A stretch of DNA of 64,000 nt from Pantoea alhagi. Lineage in GTDB: Bacteria > Pseudomonadota > Gammaproteobacteria > Enterobacterales > Enterobacteriaceae. Position numbers and translations under genes: made by a program. Position 1 is the first letter of the stretch, and each line of letters begins with the position of its first letter. Below the pieces are notes generated by a model. The model worked only from the letters and a program-made list of their open reading frames with translations. It made no database searches and was not told the origin of the DNA. Below are positions 16,399 through 25,327 of this stretch, in pieces. The stretch spans positions 1,054,001 through 1,118,000 of the forward strand of contig NZ_CP019706.1 in assembly GCF_002101395.1 (NCBI RefSeq), given 5' to 3'.

Positions 16399-16668
16399 TT
16401 AGCGACGCAGGCCCAGGCTTTCGATCAGGCTGGTGTAGCGAGCAACATCTTTACGCTTCAGGTAATCCAGCAGCTTACGACGCTGAGAAACCATGCGCAG
16501 CAGACCGCGACGGCTGTGGTGATCTTTCTTGTGCTCAGAAAAGTGGCCTTGCAGGTGATTGATCTGAGCAGTCAGCAGTGCAACCTGAACTTCGGTTGAG
16601 CCGCTGTCGTTAGTGCCACGACCGTATTTAGCAACGATCTCTGCTTTAGCTTCGGTACTTAGAGACAT
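16399..16668 (-). CDS. rpsO: Small ribosomal subunit protein uS15
   Basis: S15 binds the central domain of 16S rRNA early in 30S assembly and bridges to the 50S subunit. The 89-residue length equals E. coli and the core GSTEVQVALLTAQINHL and HHSRRGLLRMVSQRRKLL are intact. A CGGAG ribosome site precedes the ATG. It lies between truB and pnp as in E. coli and is followed by a strong terminator, so pnp is read by read-through and its own promoter. Confidence 0.98.
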   Translation of the reverse strand: MSLSTEAKAEIVAKYGRGTNDSGSTEVQVALLTAQINHLQGHFSEHKKDHHSRRGLLRMVSQRRKLLDYLKRKDVARYTSLIESLGLRR

Positions 16669-16774
16669 AATGAACTCCGGTTAAATGATAAATTTCAGGG
16701 TGCCAATCTCTAATTCAGCGACCCCATGTAAAGCCGCATTATTCTACTCTCAGGCTGAGATGAGTGCAAATAGC
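16669..16774 (-). promoter_or_regulatory. rpsO leader region (expected S15 operator)
   Basis: The 106-base truB-rpsO gap should contain the rpsO promoter and the S15-binding pseudoknot known from E. coli, which traps the ribosome at the rpsO start. I did not draw the pseudoknot base by base, so the call rests mainly on position. Confidence 0.35.
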
Positions 16775-17719
16775 TCAGGCAGAATATTCTACAACCAAAC
16801 GGCGTGGTGCTACGCGTCCATCGTCAGCGATTTCAGCCATCCCGATAAACTTACGCGCATCCCCTTCAGTAACCCGCACCAGTCCGCTATGCGGCGCGCC
16901 TGACGCCTGCACCGGTTGTCCCTGCTTGAAATAACCCGCAGCAATTTCGCTCAGATTAACTTCCGGATAATCGGAGGCCGGGCTATCCATTGGCATCAAC
17001 AACGCATCCAGCTGCGTCTGCGCCTCTTCGCTTAAGTCTCCCGGCTCGCCCTGTAAGGCGTGCAGTTGCTCAAGCGTAATCATTTTCTCAATGGGATAGC
17101 GGGCCACCTGCAGACGACGCAGCATAATCACATGCGCGCCGCAGCCCAGCTTTTCACCCAAATCATCAATAATAGTGCGAATGTAGGTGCCTTTAGAACA
17201 GTGAATTTCCAGCTCCAGCTCATTGTCCTGCCAGCGAATAAACTGCAGTTCATGAACCGTAATGGAACGAGCTTCACGCGGCACTTCCAGCCCCTGACGC
17301 GCATATTCGTACAGAGGACGCCCCTGATATTTCAGGGCAGAGTACATGGAAGGCACCTGCTGCGTTTCGCCACGGAAACTTTCCAACGCTTCATCAAGCT
17401 GCGCCTGGCTGAAGGTAACAGCGCGTTCGCTGATAATCTGCCCGTCGGCATCTGACGTATCGGTACGCTGCCCCAGACGTGCAATGACCCGATAACGTTT
17501 ATCCGCATCCAGTAAATATTGCGAGAACTTGGTTGCTTCACCCAGGCAGATCGGCAGCATGCCGGTTGCCAAAGGGTCCAGCGCGCCGGTGTGGCCCGCT
17601 TTATTCGCCCGGAAAATACGCTTCACTTTTTGCAAAGCATCGTTCGAGGAGAGCCCCTGAGGCTTATCGAGCAGCAACACGCCATGAATATCGCGGCCGC
17701 GACGACGAGGACGACTCAT
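16775..17719 (-). CDS. truB: tRNA pseudouridine(55) synthase TruB
   Basis: TruB makes pseudouridine 55 in the T loop of tRNAs and acts as a tRNA chaperone. The catalytic aspartate is D48 in GHTGALDPLATG, and the TYIRTIIDDLGEKLGCGAH motif follows in the middle. It has 314 residues, equal to E. coli. Its ATG overlaps the rbfA stop in TAATG, indicating coupled translation. Confidence 0.98.
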   Translation of the reverse strand: MSRPRRRGRDIHGVLLLDKPQGLSSNDALQKVKRIFRANKAGHTGALDPLATGMLPICLGEATKFSQYLLDADKRYRVIARLGQRTDTSDADGQIISERAVTFSQAQLDEALESFRGETQQVPSMYSALKYQGRPLYEYARQGLEVPREARSITVHELQFIRWQDNELELEIHCSKGTYIRTIIDDLGEKLGCGAHVIMLRRLQVARYPIEKMITLEQLHALQGEPGDLSEEAQTQLDALLMPMDSPASDYPEVNLSEIAAGYFKQGQPVQASGAPHSGLVRVTEGDARKFIGMAEIADDGRVAPRRLVVEYSA

Positions 17720-18123
17720 TACTCCTCCTTGTCGTCTTCTTCCGCCGGGCCCCGGCGCTGAACATCTTTTTTCACTACGTTAGTGACCAGGTTGGACATA
17801 CGCATCCCTTCCACCAACGAATTATCGTAAAAGAAAGTGAGCTCAGGCACGATACGCAGACGCATCGCTTTGCCGAGCAGAGAACGGATGTAGCCAGACG
17901 CATCCTGCAGCGCTTTGATGCCGCCCTTGATGGCGTCAGCATTATCATCATTCAAAAAAGTAACAAACACTTTGGCATAGGCCAAATCGCGCGAAACCTC
18001 TACGCCTGAAACGGTCACCATCATGCCTACACGCGGATCTTTAATCTCACGCTGGATGATCATGGCGATCTCTTTTTGCAGTTCCTGTGCGACACGCTGT
18101 GGGCGACCAAATTCTTTCGCCAT
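17719..18123 (-). CDS. rbfA: 30S ribosome-binding factor A
   Basis: RbfA is a KH-like cold-shock protein that binds the 30S subunit and helps mature the 16S rRNA 5' end. The ATG at 18123 is chosen because AGGAG lies eight bases upstream and MAKEFGRPQRVAQ is the family N-terminus; the frame stays open further upstream without support. It has 134 residues (E. coli 133), with an acidic tail. It sits between infB and truB, with a large hairpin in the infB-rbfA gap. Confidence 0.97.
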   Translation of the reverse strand: MAKEFGRPQRVAQELQKEIAMIIQREIKDPRVGMMVTVSGVEVSRDLAYAKVFVTFLNDDNADAIKGGIKALQDASGYIRSLLGKAMRLRIVPELTFFYDNSLVEGMRMSNLVTNVVKKDVQRRGPAEEDDKEE

Positions 18124-18144
18124 AATTATTTCTCCTGATAATGG

Positions 18145-18176
18145 CTGAGCCCCGACCATGAAATGGCGGGGCTCAG
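18145..18176 (-). repeat. Strong intercistronic hairpin between infB and rbfA
   Basis: CTGAGCCCCG and CGGGGCTCAG pair perfectly over ten bases and continue as CCAT/ATGG around a three-base loop with one bulge. No T run follows, so it is not a standard terminator. It lies just upstream of the rbfA ribosome site and might be a processing or stabilising element in the nusA-infB-rbfA transcript. Confidence 0.7.
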
Positions 18177-18222
18177 TCCGGGGAAGCGCAGGGCTTCCCA
18201 AATGCCACTTGCGATGCGATCG

Positions 18223-20913
18223 TTATTCGATGGTACGCTGGATTTCGATCACTTCGAAGACTTCGATCATGTCGCCAGTGCGAACGTCGTTGTAGTTCTT
18301 AACGCCGATACCACACTCCATGCCGTTACGCACTTCGTTAACGTCATCTTTAAAGCGACGCAGAGATTCCAGCTCGCCTTCATAGATAACCACGTTGTCA
18401 CGCAGTACACGGATTGGGTTATGACGTTTAACCACGCCTTCGGTAACCATACAACCAGCAATCGCGCCGAATTTCGGTGATTTGAACACGTCACGCACTT
18501 CGGCCAGACCGATGATCTGCTGTTTGTATTCCGGTGCCAGCATACCGCTCATCGCTGCTTTCACTTCATCGATCAAATTATAGATGACCGAGTAGTAGCG
18601 CAGATCCAGGCTTTCCGCTTCGATAACACGGCGCGCTGAGGCGTCGGCACGGACGTTGAAGCCCAGGATGATAGCGTTGGATGCCGCGGCCAGCGTTGCG
18701 TCGGTTTCGGTGATACCGCCCACGCCTGAACCCACGATCTTCACTTTCACTTCATCAGTAGAAAGTTTCAGCAGGGAGTCGGAAATGGCTTCGACAGAAC
18801 CCTGTACGTCGGCTTTCAATACGATGTTCAGCTCGGAAACGTCGCCTTCGGTCATGTTGGCAAACATGTTTTCCAGCTTAGATTTCTGCTGACGTGCCAG
18901 TTTAACTTCGCGGAATTTGCCCTGACGATACAGCGCAACTTCACGCGCTTTTTTCTCGTCACGAACCACGGTCGCTTCATCACCGGCCGCAGGAACGCCA
19001 GACAGGCCGAGGATCTCTACCGGAATGGAAGGACCCGCTTCGGTCACTTCATGGCCCATTTCGTCGCGCATTGCACGTACACGGCCATATTCAAAACCGC
19101 AGAGTACGATATCGCCTTTACGCAGCGTACCTTCGCGTACCAGAACGGTAGCAACCGGGCCACGACCTTTATCCAGGAAGGATTCGATCACGACGCCGCT
19201 GGCCATACCGGCACGTACTGCGTTCAGCTCAAGTACTTCAGACTGCAGCAGAATAGCGTTCAGCAGATCGTCAACGCCGGTACCTGCTTTCGCAGAAACG
19301 TTAACGAACATGTTCTCACCACCCCACTCTTCCGGAATGATACCGTACTGCGTCAGTTCGTTTTTCACACGATCCGGATCCGCGTCAGGCTTATCAATCT
19401 TGTTGACAGCAACAACGACCGGCACGCCAGCGGCTTTCGCATGCTGAACGGCTTCAATGGTCTGAGGCATTACGCCATCGTCGGCAGCAACAACCAGCAC
19501 CACGATATCCGTTGCCTGCGCACCACGTGCACGCATAGCGGTAAACGCGGCGTGACCCGGGGTGTCAAGGAAGGTGATCATGCCGTTGTCGGTTTCAACA
19601 TGGTAAGCACCGATGTGCTGAGTAATGCCGCCCGCTTCGCCAGAGGCGATTTTGGTAGAGCGGATGTAATCCAGCAGAGAGGTTTTACCATGGTCAACGT
19701 GACCCATGATAGTAACCACTGGCGCACGAGACTCAGCAGCAGCACCGGTATCACGATCGCTCATTACCGCTTCTTCCAGCTCGTTCTCGCGGCGCAGGAT
19801 CACTTTGTGTCCCATCTCTTCCGCGACCAGCTGAGCAGTTTCCTGATCGATAACCTGGTTGATGGTAGCCATCGCGCCCATCTTCATCATCGCTTTGATG
19901 ACCTGAGAGCCTTTAACCGCCATTTTGTTAGCCAGTTCCGCAACGGTGATGGTTTCACCGATGATTACGTCACGGTTAACAGCCTGCGCCGGTCTGTTAA
20001 AGCCCTGCTGCAGCGCACTGCCTTTACGATGCTTGCCGCCTTTACCGCCACGAATAGCCGCACGGGCTTCTTCACGATCGGTTTTAGCTTCTGCATGTTT
20101 GTTGCCCTTACGCGGGCGCGGCGCTTTAGCGGTGGTGCGAGTACGGCTACGACCACCTTCAACTTCGCGGTCGTTTTCGTCTTCAGCCTGGCGGGCATGT
20201 TGAGAAGTGGTAACGTGATAGTCAGCGTCATCGCTCTCGGTTGGTTTTACTTCCCAGTCGCCTGCTTTCTGCTCGGCCAGTTTGCGCGCTTCTTCTGCTA
20301 CACGGCGCGCATCTTCTTCCAGCTTACGGCGGGCTTCTTCTTCCACTTTACGCTTCAGCTCTGCGGCTTCTGCTTCGCGGCGGGCTTTATCAGACTGTCC
20401 GGCCCGGGTCATTTCGTCGGTTTGTTGGTTCGTCACTTTCTCACTTTCCGCTGCTTCGCGCTTAGCCTTTTCCGCGGCTTCGCGTTTGGCTTGCTCTTCG
20501 GCTTCACGCTTCGCTTTTTCCGCTGCTTCGCGCGTGGCTTTTTCTTCCGCCTCACGACGAGCCTGTTCTTCCGCTTCACGCTGCGCCTGCGCTTCTGCTT
20601 CAGCCTTAGCTTTTTCAGCCTCAGCATCCTCTTTTACATAGGTGCGCTTTTTGCGGACTTCGATTTGCACCGACTTACTTTTACCCCCGGTGCCAGGAAT
20701 ATTCAAGGTGCTACGCGTTTTACGCTGCAGCGTTAACTTACCTGACGGGCTGCCATTATCGCGGTTCAGGTGCGTCAGTAAGGTTTCTTTTTCTTGCTGG
20801 GTTACAGAGTCATTTTCAGACTTACGGATCCCTGCATCAGCAAACTGCTGTACCAGGCGTTCTACCGAGGTCTGTATCTCTGCGGCCAGCGATTTTACGG
20901 TTACATCTGTCAT
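18223..20913 (-). CDS. infB: Translation initiation factor IF-2
   Basis: IF-2 is the GTPase that places initiator tRNA on the 30S subunit and promotes subunit joining. An IF2_N domain (about 1-55) is followed by a highly charged linker (about 95-250) made of KAKREAEEQ-type repeats, a second IF2_N domain, then the G domain with GHVDHGKT near residue 404, DTPGH and NKID. Domains II-IV follow. It has 896 residues against 890, the difference falling in the linker. Shorter IF2 isoforms from internal starts are known in E. coli, but I did not assign them here. The start lies 17 bases after nusA. Confidence 0.98.
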   Translation of the reverse strand: MTDVTVKSLAAEIQTSVERLVQQFADAGIRKSENDSVTQQEKETLLTHLNRDNGSPSGKLTLQRKTRSTLNIPGTGGKSKSVQIEVRKKRTYVKEDAEAEKAKAEAEAQAQREAEEQARREAEEKATREAAEKAKREAEEQAKREAAEKAKREAAESEKVTNQQTDEMTRAGQSDKARREAEAAELKRKVEEEARRKLEEDARRVAEEARKLAEQKAGDWEVKPTESDDADYHVTTSQHARQAEDENDREVEGGRSRTRTTAKAPRPRKGNKHAEAKTDREEARAAIRGGKGGKHRKGSALQQGFNRPAQAVNRDVIIGETITVAELANKMAVKGSQVIKAMMKMGAMATINQVIDQETAQLVAEEMGHKVILRRENELEEAVMSDRDTGAAAESRAPVVTIMGHVDHGKTSLLDYIRSTKIASGEAGGITQHIGAYHVETDNGMITFLDTPGHAAFTAMRARGAQATDIVVLVVAADDGVMPQTIEAVQHAKAAGVPVVVAVNKIDKPDADPDRVKNELTQYGIIPEEWGGENMFVNVSAKAGTGVDDLLNAILLQSEVLELNAVRAGMASGVVIESFLDKGRGPVATVLVREGTLRKGDIVLCGFEYGRVRAMRDEMGHEVTEAGPSIPVEILGLSGVPAAGDEATVVRDEKKAREVALYRQGKFREVKLARQQKSKLENMFANMTEGDVSELNIVLKADVQGSVEAISDSLLKLSTDEVKVKIVGSGVGGITETDATLAAASNAIILGFNVRADASARRVIEAESLDLRYYSVIYNLIDEVKAAMSGMLAPEYKQQIIGLAEVRDVFKSPKFGAIAGCMVTEGVVKRHNPIRVLRDNVVIYEGELESLRRFKDDVNEVRNGMECGIGVKNYNDVRTGDMIEVFEVIEIQRTIE

Positions 20914-20930
20914 GCTGTTCCTTCCTGTTA

Positions 20931-22418
20931 TTACGCGTCATCGCCGAACCAGCAGATATTACGCGCCGCCATAATCAGAGCGCCGGCCTTCTCATCATCC
21001 AGGCCTTCAATATCTGTCAGATCGTCAACACCCTGCTCAGCCAGATCTTCCAGCGTGCAAACACCTCTTGCCGCCAGCTTATTGGCCAGATCACGCTCCA
21101 TACCTTCAAGGTTTAGCAGATCGTCAGCAGGTACGCCGTTGCCAAGGCTCTCCGCCTTTTCCAGCGCCAGGGTCGTTAACGCATTTTTCGCACGTTCGCG
21201 TAGTGCTTCTACAGTCGCTTCATCCAGGCCGTCGATTTCCAGCAGCTCATGCATCGGCACATAGGCCAACTCTTCCAGAGAGGAGAAACCTTCCTCGACC
21301 AGCACGGTCGCGAACTCTTCGTCGACATCCAGGTGTTTAGTAAAGACACCAATAGCAGCATGCGCTTCTGCCTGATGCTTCGCCTGCAGATCGTCGACAG
21401 TCATTACGTTCAGCACCCAACCACTCAGTTGCGAAGCTAAACGTACGTTTTGGCCGTTACGGCCAATCGCCTGGGCCAGATTTCCAGCTTCTACAGCGAT
21501 ATCCATGGTGTGATTATCTTCATCAACCACGATTGAAGCGACGTCGGCAGGCGCCATCGCATTAATCACGAACTGCGCCGGATTATCATCCCACAGCACG
21601 ATATCAATACGTTCGCCGCCCAGCTCGCTGGATACAGCCTGAACGCGCGCGCCGCGCATGCCTACACAGGCACCAACGGGGTCGATACGCTTATCATTGG
21701 TTTTCACCGCAATTTTAGCGCGAGAACCAGGATCGCGTGCCGCCGCTTTAATTTCAATCACTTCTTCGCCGATTTCCGGCACTTCGATGCGGAACAGCTC
21801 GATCAGCATCTCAGGTTTGGAACGGCTGACAAACAGCTGAGCGCCACGCGCTTCCGGACGCACCGCATAAAGCACGCCACGGAGACGATCGCCAGGGCGG
21901 AAGTTTTCACGCGGCAGCATATCTTCACGCAGGATAACGGCTTCAGCATTGTTACCCAAATCCAGCGTAATATTATCGCGGTTAACTTTTTTCACCACGC
22001 CAGTGATGATTTCGCCTTCCTGCTCGCGGAACTGATCAACCACCATCGCGCGCTCTGCTTCACGTACTTTCTGTACGATAACCTGCTTGGCAGTCTGCGT
22101 CGTGATGCGGTCGAATTTTACTGACTCAATCTGATCTTCGACAAAATCGCCCAGATTGATGGTTTCATCTTCGTAACGGGCGGCTTCCAGCGTGATTTCA
22201 CGCGTCGGCTGCGTCACTTCTTCAACGGCCTGCCAGCGGCGGAAAGTATCGAAATCGCCGCTTTTACGATCGATGCTAACGCGAACATCGATCTCCTGCT
22301 CATATTTTTTCTTGGTTGCAGTGGCCAGTGCGCTCTCCAGCGCTTCGAAGATTTTCTCACGCGGCAGGGCTTTTTCGTTAGAAACGGCTTCTACAACAGC
22401 TAAGATCTCTTTATTCAT
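20931..22418 (-). CDS. nusA: Transcription termination/antitermination protein NusA
   Basis: NusA binds RNA polymerase and modulates pausing, termination and rRNA antitermination. The N-terminal polymerase-binding domain, S1 domain (GEIITGVVKKVNRDNITLDLG), two KH domains (IDPVGACVGMRGARVQAV; EAGNLAQAIGRNGQNVRLA) and two acidic C-terminal repeats are present. Its 495 residues equal E. coli. The ATG at 22418 gives the conserved MNKEILAVVEAVSNEK; an in-frame codon at 22433 is not supported. It lies 24 bases after rimP. Confidence 0.98.
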   Translation of the reverse strand: MNKEILAVVEAVSNEKALPREKIFEALESALATATKKKYEQEIDVRVSIDRKSGDFDTFRRWQAVEEVTQPTREITLEAARYEDETINLGDFVEDQIESVKFDRITTQTAKQVIVQKVREAERAMVVDQFREQEGEIITGVVKKVNRDNITLDLGNNAEAVILREDMLPRENFRPGDRLRGVLYAVRPEARGAQLFVSRSKPEMLIELFRIEVPEIGEEVIEIKAAARDPGSRAKIAVKTNDKRIDPVGACVGMRGARVQAVSSELGGERIDIVLWDDNPAQFVINAMAPADVASIVVDEDNHTMDIAVEAGNLAQAIGRNGQNVRLASQLSGWVLNVMTVDDLQAKHQAEAHAAIGVFTKHLDVDEEFATVLVEEGFSSLEELAYVPMHELLEIDGLDEATVEALRERAKNALTTLALEKAESLGNGVPADDLLNLEGMERDLANKLAARGVCTLEDLAEQGVDDLTDIEGLDDEKAGALIMAARNICWFGDDA

Positions 22419-22442
22419 CCTGGTTAGCCTCAATCCGGACTT

Positions 22443-22895
22443 TTAAAAGTGGGGGACCAGGTTCGCTTTCTGAATATTGCTCAGCGCGAACACTTCATCT
22501 TTACCCTCGACGGTCACCGTAATCATTTCACCTTCGACAGCTTTAATGATGCCCTGCCATTTGCGGCGGTTCTGGACGGCCATACGCAGCACCAGGCTGA
22601 CTTCCTCACCTGTGAATCGTGCATAGTGTTCAGCAGTAAATAGTGGGCGCTCAAGACCCGGCGAGGAAACTTCAAGGTTGTAAGGCACGGTGATGGGATC
22701 TTCCACATCCATGACTGCGCTTACCTGGTGGCTGACATCAGCACAATCATCAACATTGATGCCATCTTCACTATCAATATAGATGCGCAACGTTGAAGTG
22801 CGACCACGAATGAACTCGATACCGACCAGTTCGTAGCCAAGCGCTTCTACCGGTGCTGAAATCATCTCTGTTAATTTCTGCTCTAATGTGGACAA
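22443..22895 (-). CDS. rimP: Ribosome maturation factor RimP
   Basis: RimP is needed for maturation of the 30S subunit. The protein is nearly identical to E. coli RimP, including ADVSHQVSAVMDVEDPI and EVSSPGLERPLF. The TTG at 22895 gives 150 residues as in E. coli and stands just after the G-rich GGGGGTGGGC; a GTG two codons upstream (22901) is an alternative. It is the first protein gene of the nusA-infB operon and is preceded by a rimP-leader RNA structure and by metY. Confidence 0.94.
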   Translation of the reverse strand: MSTLEQKLTEMISAPVEALGYELVGIEFIRGRTSTLRIYIDSEDGINVDDCADVSHQVSAVMDVEDPITVPYNLEVSSPGLERPLFTAEHYARFTGEEVSLVLRMAVQNRRKWQGIIKAVEGEMITVTVEGKDEVFALSNIQKANLVPHF

Positions 22896-22950
22896 GCCCA
22901 CCCCCAAGACATAAAAAAAGGGCATATAGCCCAGTATTGCGATTCCTGAT

Positions 22951-23076
22951 AACAAAAAACCCCGAAAAATCGGGGCTTAATGCGACTGGACCCTGTATGC
23001 CGCATCTGCGGCTCGGCACACCATCCAAAGAATTTTTTTCAAAATTGGCTGCGGATGCGTCCGGAGATGCATACAG
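22951..23076 (-). ncRNA. rimP-leader RNA: bulged hairpin plus terminator hairpin
   Basis: Between metY and rimP the outer stem CTGTATGC / GCATACAG (22993-23000 and 23069-23076) encloses an inner CGCATC-type stem against GCGGATGCG with an asymmetric bulge. It is followed by a perfect terminator stem, CCCCGA/TCGGGG, with six T on the minus strand (22951-22977). A bulged hairpin followed by a terminator before rimP is the described rimP-leader motif of gammaproteobacteria. It probably attenuates read-through from metY into the operon. Confidence 0.75.
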
Positions 23077-23105
23077 TATATTTGAAAAATAACTCTAAGG
23101 GAAAG

Positions 23106-23182
<77 letters not shown>

Positions 23183-23241
23183 TCCGAAAACGTGGCGAAT
23201 ATTACGCCGAACATGCACAAAATGCAAGTAAAACTGAGATT

Positions 23242-23328
23242 TGGTACCGAGGACGGGACTTGAACCCGTAAGCCCAATCGGGCACTACCACCTCAAGGTA
23301 GCGTGTCTACCAATTCCACCACCTCGGC
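23242..23328 (-). tRNA. leuU: tRNA-Leu(GAG)
   Basis: The 87-base class II tRNA begins GCCGAGGTGGTGGAATTGG on the minus strand and ends with an encoded CCA. The anticodon loop CTTGAGG gives GAG, and a long variable arm is present. It lies 59 bases upstream of metY; in E. coli argG and yhbX separate the two tRNAs. It follows secG as in E. coli. Confidence 0.98.
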
Positions 23329-23375
23329 ACTTTAAGACTGCGACCTTATCCTGAGCCGCGTCGAAAGCTTAATAC

Positions 23376-23705
23376 TTATTGCGGGATATCGCTGCCCGGC
23401 GCTGCCGGTTTAGCTGGTGCAGTCTGCGACTGTGCCGGCTGAGTCAGGTTTTCCCACTCGCTTCCTTTGGAAGTTTTATTGCTGTTCAGGTTACCCAGAA
23501 TCAGGCTGATAACGAAGAACAGGGTCGCCAACACTGCGGTCATACGGGTCATGAAGTTACCAGAACCGGAAGAACCAAATAGCGTGCCGGAAGCGCCTGC
23601 ACCAAAGGAGGCTCCCATATCAGCGCCTTTACCCTGCTGCAGCATGATCAGACCAACAAGGCCAATTGCTACTAACAGAAAAACGACTAACAGAGCTTCG
23701 TACAT
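23376..23705 (-). CDS. secG: Protein-export translocase subunit SecG
   Basis: SecG is the small auxiliary subunit of the SecYEG channel in the inner membrane. Two transmembrane segments are clear (about residues 3-22 and 52-72), separated by the conserved GLIMLQQGKGADMGASFGAG loop. A polar Ala/Pro/Gln-rich tail follows. It has 109 residues (E. coli 110). The ATG at 23705 gives the conserved MYEALLVVFLLVAIGLV. leuU follows immediately and may be cotranscribed. Confidence 0.97.
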   Translation of the reverse strand: MYEALLVVFLLVAIGLVGLIMLQQGKGADMGASFGAGASGTLFGSSGSGNFMTRMTAVLATLFFVISLILGNLNSNKTSKGSEWENLTQPAQSQTAPAKPAAPGSDIPQ

Positions 23706-23985
23706 AATCAACCTGTTTCCTTGCGCGGTCACCGCACATCAAAAGCTTCAAACCAATTGACGGGATAATTGTTATTACCCATCAGAAGCGGGTGTGAATA
23801 CTAACCAAAGGCATAAACATCTGCAAGCGCAATTTTTCCCTGCGGCACTGATTGCAGAAAAAAGCGCCATCATGCTGTTTTTTACGTCGAAACCACCGGT
23901 TCCCTGGCAGACAAAAGGTGGTCAGCCAGGGAACATATTATCGATAGCGGGCGTTAAAACAGCGTGTGCGTTTACAGCCGCACTA

Positions 23986-25320
23986 TCAGGCCGCTTTCAC
24001 CGCATCGGCGATACGATGCGCCAGCGCGGTAACCTGCGCCTCATCCTCGCCTTCAACCATCACGCGGATTAACGGCTCAGTGCCCGATTTACGCAGCAGA
24101 ACGCGTCCACGCCCCGCTAACGTTTTTTCGACTTCAGCCGTAACCGCTTTAACCTCAGCGCTCTCCAGCGGGTCTGTGGTGCCGCTAAAGCGCACGTTGA
24201 CCAGGATCTGCGGCAGCAGCTTCATTCCGCTGCACAGATCGTGTAGCGTCATGTGATTACGCGCCATAGCGGTAAGCACTTGCAAACCTGCAACGATGCC
24301 GTCGCCGGTGGTGGTTTTGTCCAGCAAAATGACATGCCCGGAATTTTCTGCGCCCAGACGCCAGCCTTTTTCCTGCAATTTTTCCAGCACGTAGCGGTCG
24401 CCGACTTTGGCGCGCGCGAATGGAATTCCCAGCTGCTTCAGTGCCAGCTCAAGCCCCATATTACTCATCAGCGTCCCCACTACGCCGCCGCGCAGCTGCC
24501 CCTGACGCAGGCCTTCACGCGCAATGATGTAGAGGATCTGATCGCCATCAACCTTATTGCCCAGATGATCAACCATCATGACGCGATCTCCGTCGCCGTC
24601 AAAGGCCAGCCCAACATCCGCTTTGGATTCAAGAACGCGCTGCTGCAATGCACGCACATCGGTCGCGCCACACTCTTTGTTGATGTTCATGCCGTCAGGC
24701 TGCACGCCAAGCGAAATTACCGTTGCGCCCAGTTCACGCAATACGTTAGGCGCGATGTGATAAGTGGCGCCATTTGCGCAATCGACTACTATTTTCAAGC
24801 CGTTCAGATTCAATTCGCTGGGGAACGTGCCTTTGCAAAACTCAATATAACGCCCAGCGGCATCGACAATACGGCTGGCGCGCCCCAGCAACGCAGACTC
24901 CACGCAGGTTAACGGCTTTTCCATTTCCTGCTCGATCGCTTCTTCAACTTCGTCCGGCAGTTTAGTGCCTTCAGAAGAGAAGAACTTGATGCCGTTATCC
25001 TCAAACGGATTATGCGAGGCGGAAATTACGATCCCTGCTTCAGCACGAAACGTACGGGTTAAATAAGCAATAGCGGGCGTTGGCATCGGGCCGGTGAACG
25101 CGGCAGAAAGGCCGGCAGCGGCCAGACCCGCCTCCAGCGCCGACTCCAGCATATAGCCGGAGATGCGCGTATCTTTACCAATAATGATTTTTTTCGAGCC
25201 GTGACGCGCCAGCACTTTTCCTGCAGCCCAGCCCAGCTTAAGCACGAAATCAGGCGTAATAGGCATTTCGCCTACTTTTCCGCGAATGCCGTCGGTGCCA
25301 AAATACTTACGATTACTCAT
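23986..25320 (-). CDS. glmM: Phosphoglucosamine mutase
   Basis: GlmM converts glucosamine 6-phosphate to glucosamine 1-phosphate for UDP-GlcNAc synthesis. The phosphorylated serine is S102 in ISASHNPFEDNG. The metal loop AFDGDGDRVMMVD (near 240) and the phosphate-binding RKSGTEPLIRVM (near the C-terminus) are intact. It has 444 residues (E. coli 445). The ATG at 25320 matches the family start MSNRKYFGTDGIRG. It begins seven bases after the folP stop, so the two are probably cotranscribed. Confidence 0.98.
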   Translation of the reverse strand: MSNRKYFGTDGIRGKVGEMPITPDFVLKLGWAAGKVLARHGSKKIIIGKDTRISGYMLESALEAGLAAAGLSAAFTGPMPTPAIAYLTRTFRAEAGIVISASHNPFEDNGIKFFSSEGTKLPDEVEEAIEQEMEKPLTCVESALLGRASRIVDAAGRYIEFCKGTFPSELNLNGLKIVVDCANGATYHIAPNVLRELGATVISLGVQPDGMNINKECGATDVRALQQRVLESKADVGLAFDGDGDRVMMVDHLGNKVDGDQILYIIAREGLRQGQLRGGVVGTLMSNMGLELALKQLGIPFARAKVGDRYVLEKLQEKGWRLGAENSGHVILLDKTTTGDGIVAGLQVLTAMARNHMTLHDLCSGMKLLPQILVNVRFSGTTDPLESAEVKAVTAEVEKTLAGRGRVLLRKSGTEPLIRVMVEGEDEAQVTALAHRIADAVKAA

Positions 25321-25327
25321 AGCGTTA

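Noticed and set aside
20430..20640. Repeated codons in infB considered as a tandem DNA repeat or CRISPR-like array
   Set aside because: The periodicity is in the protein (charged helix), units vary in DNA, and there are no spacers or cas genes.
19051..20736. A 561-codon open frame antisense to infB
   Set aside because: Its Phe/Arg-rich composition is the complement of the Lys/Glu/Ala-rich IF-2 linker. It is a shadow of infB.
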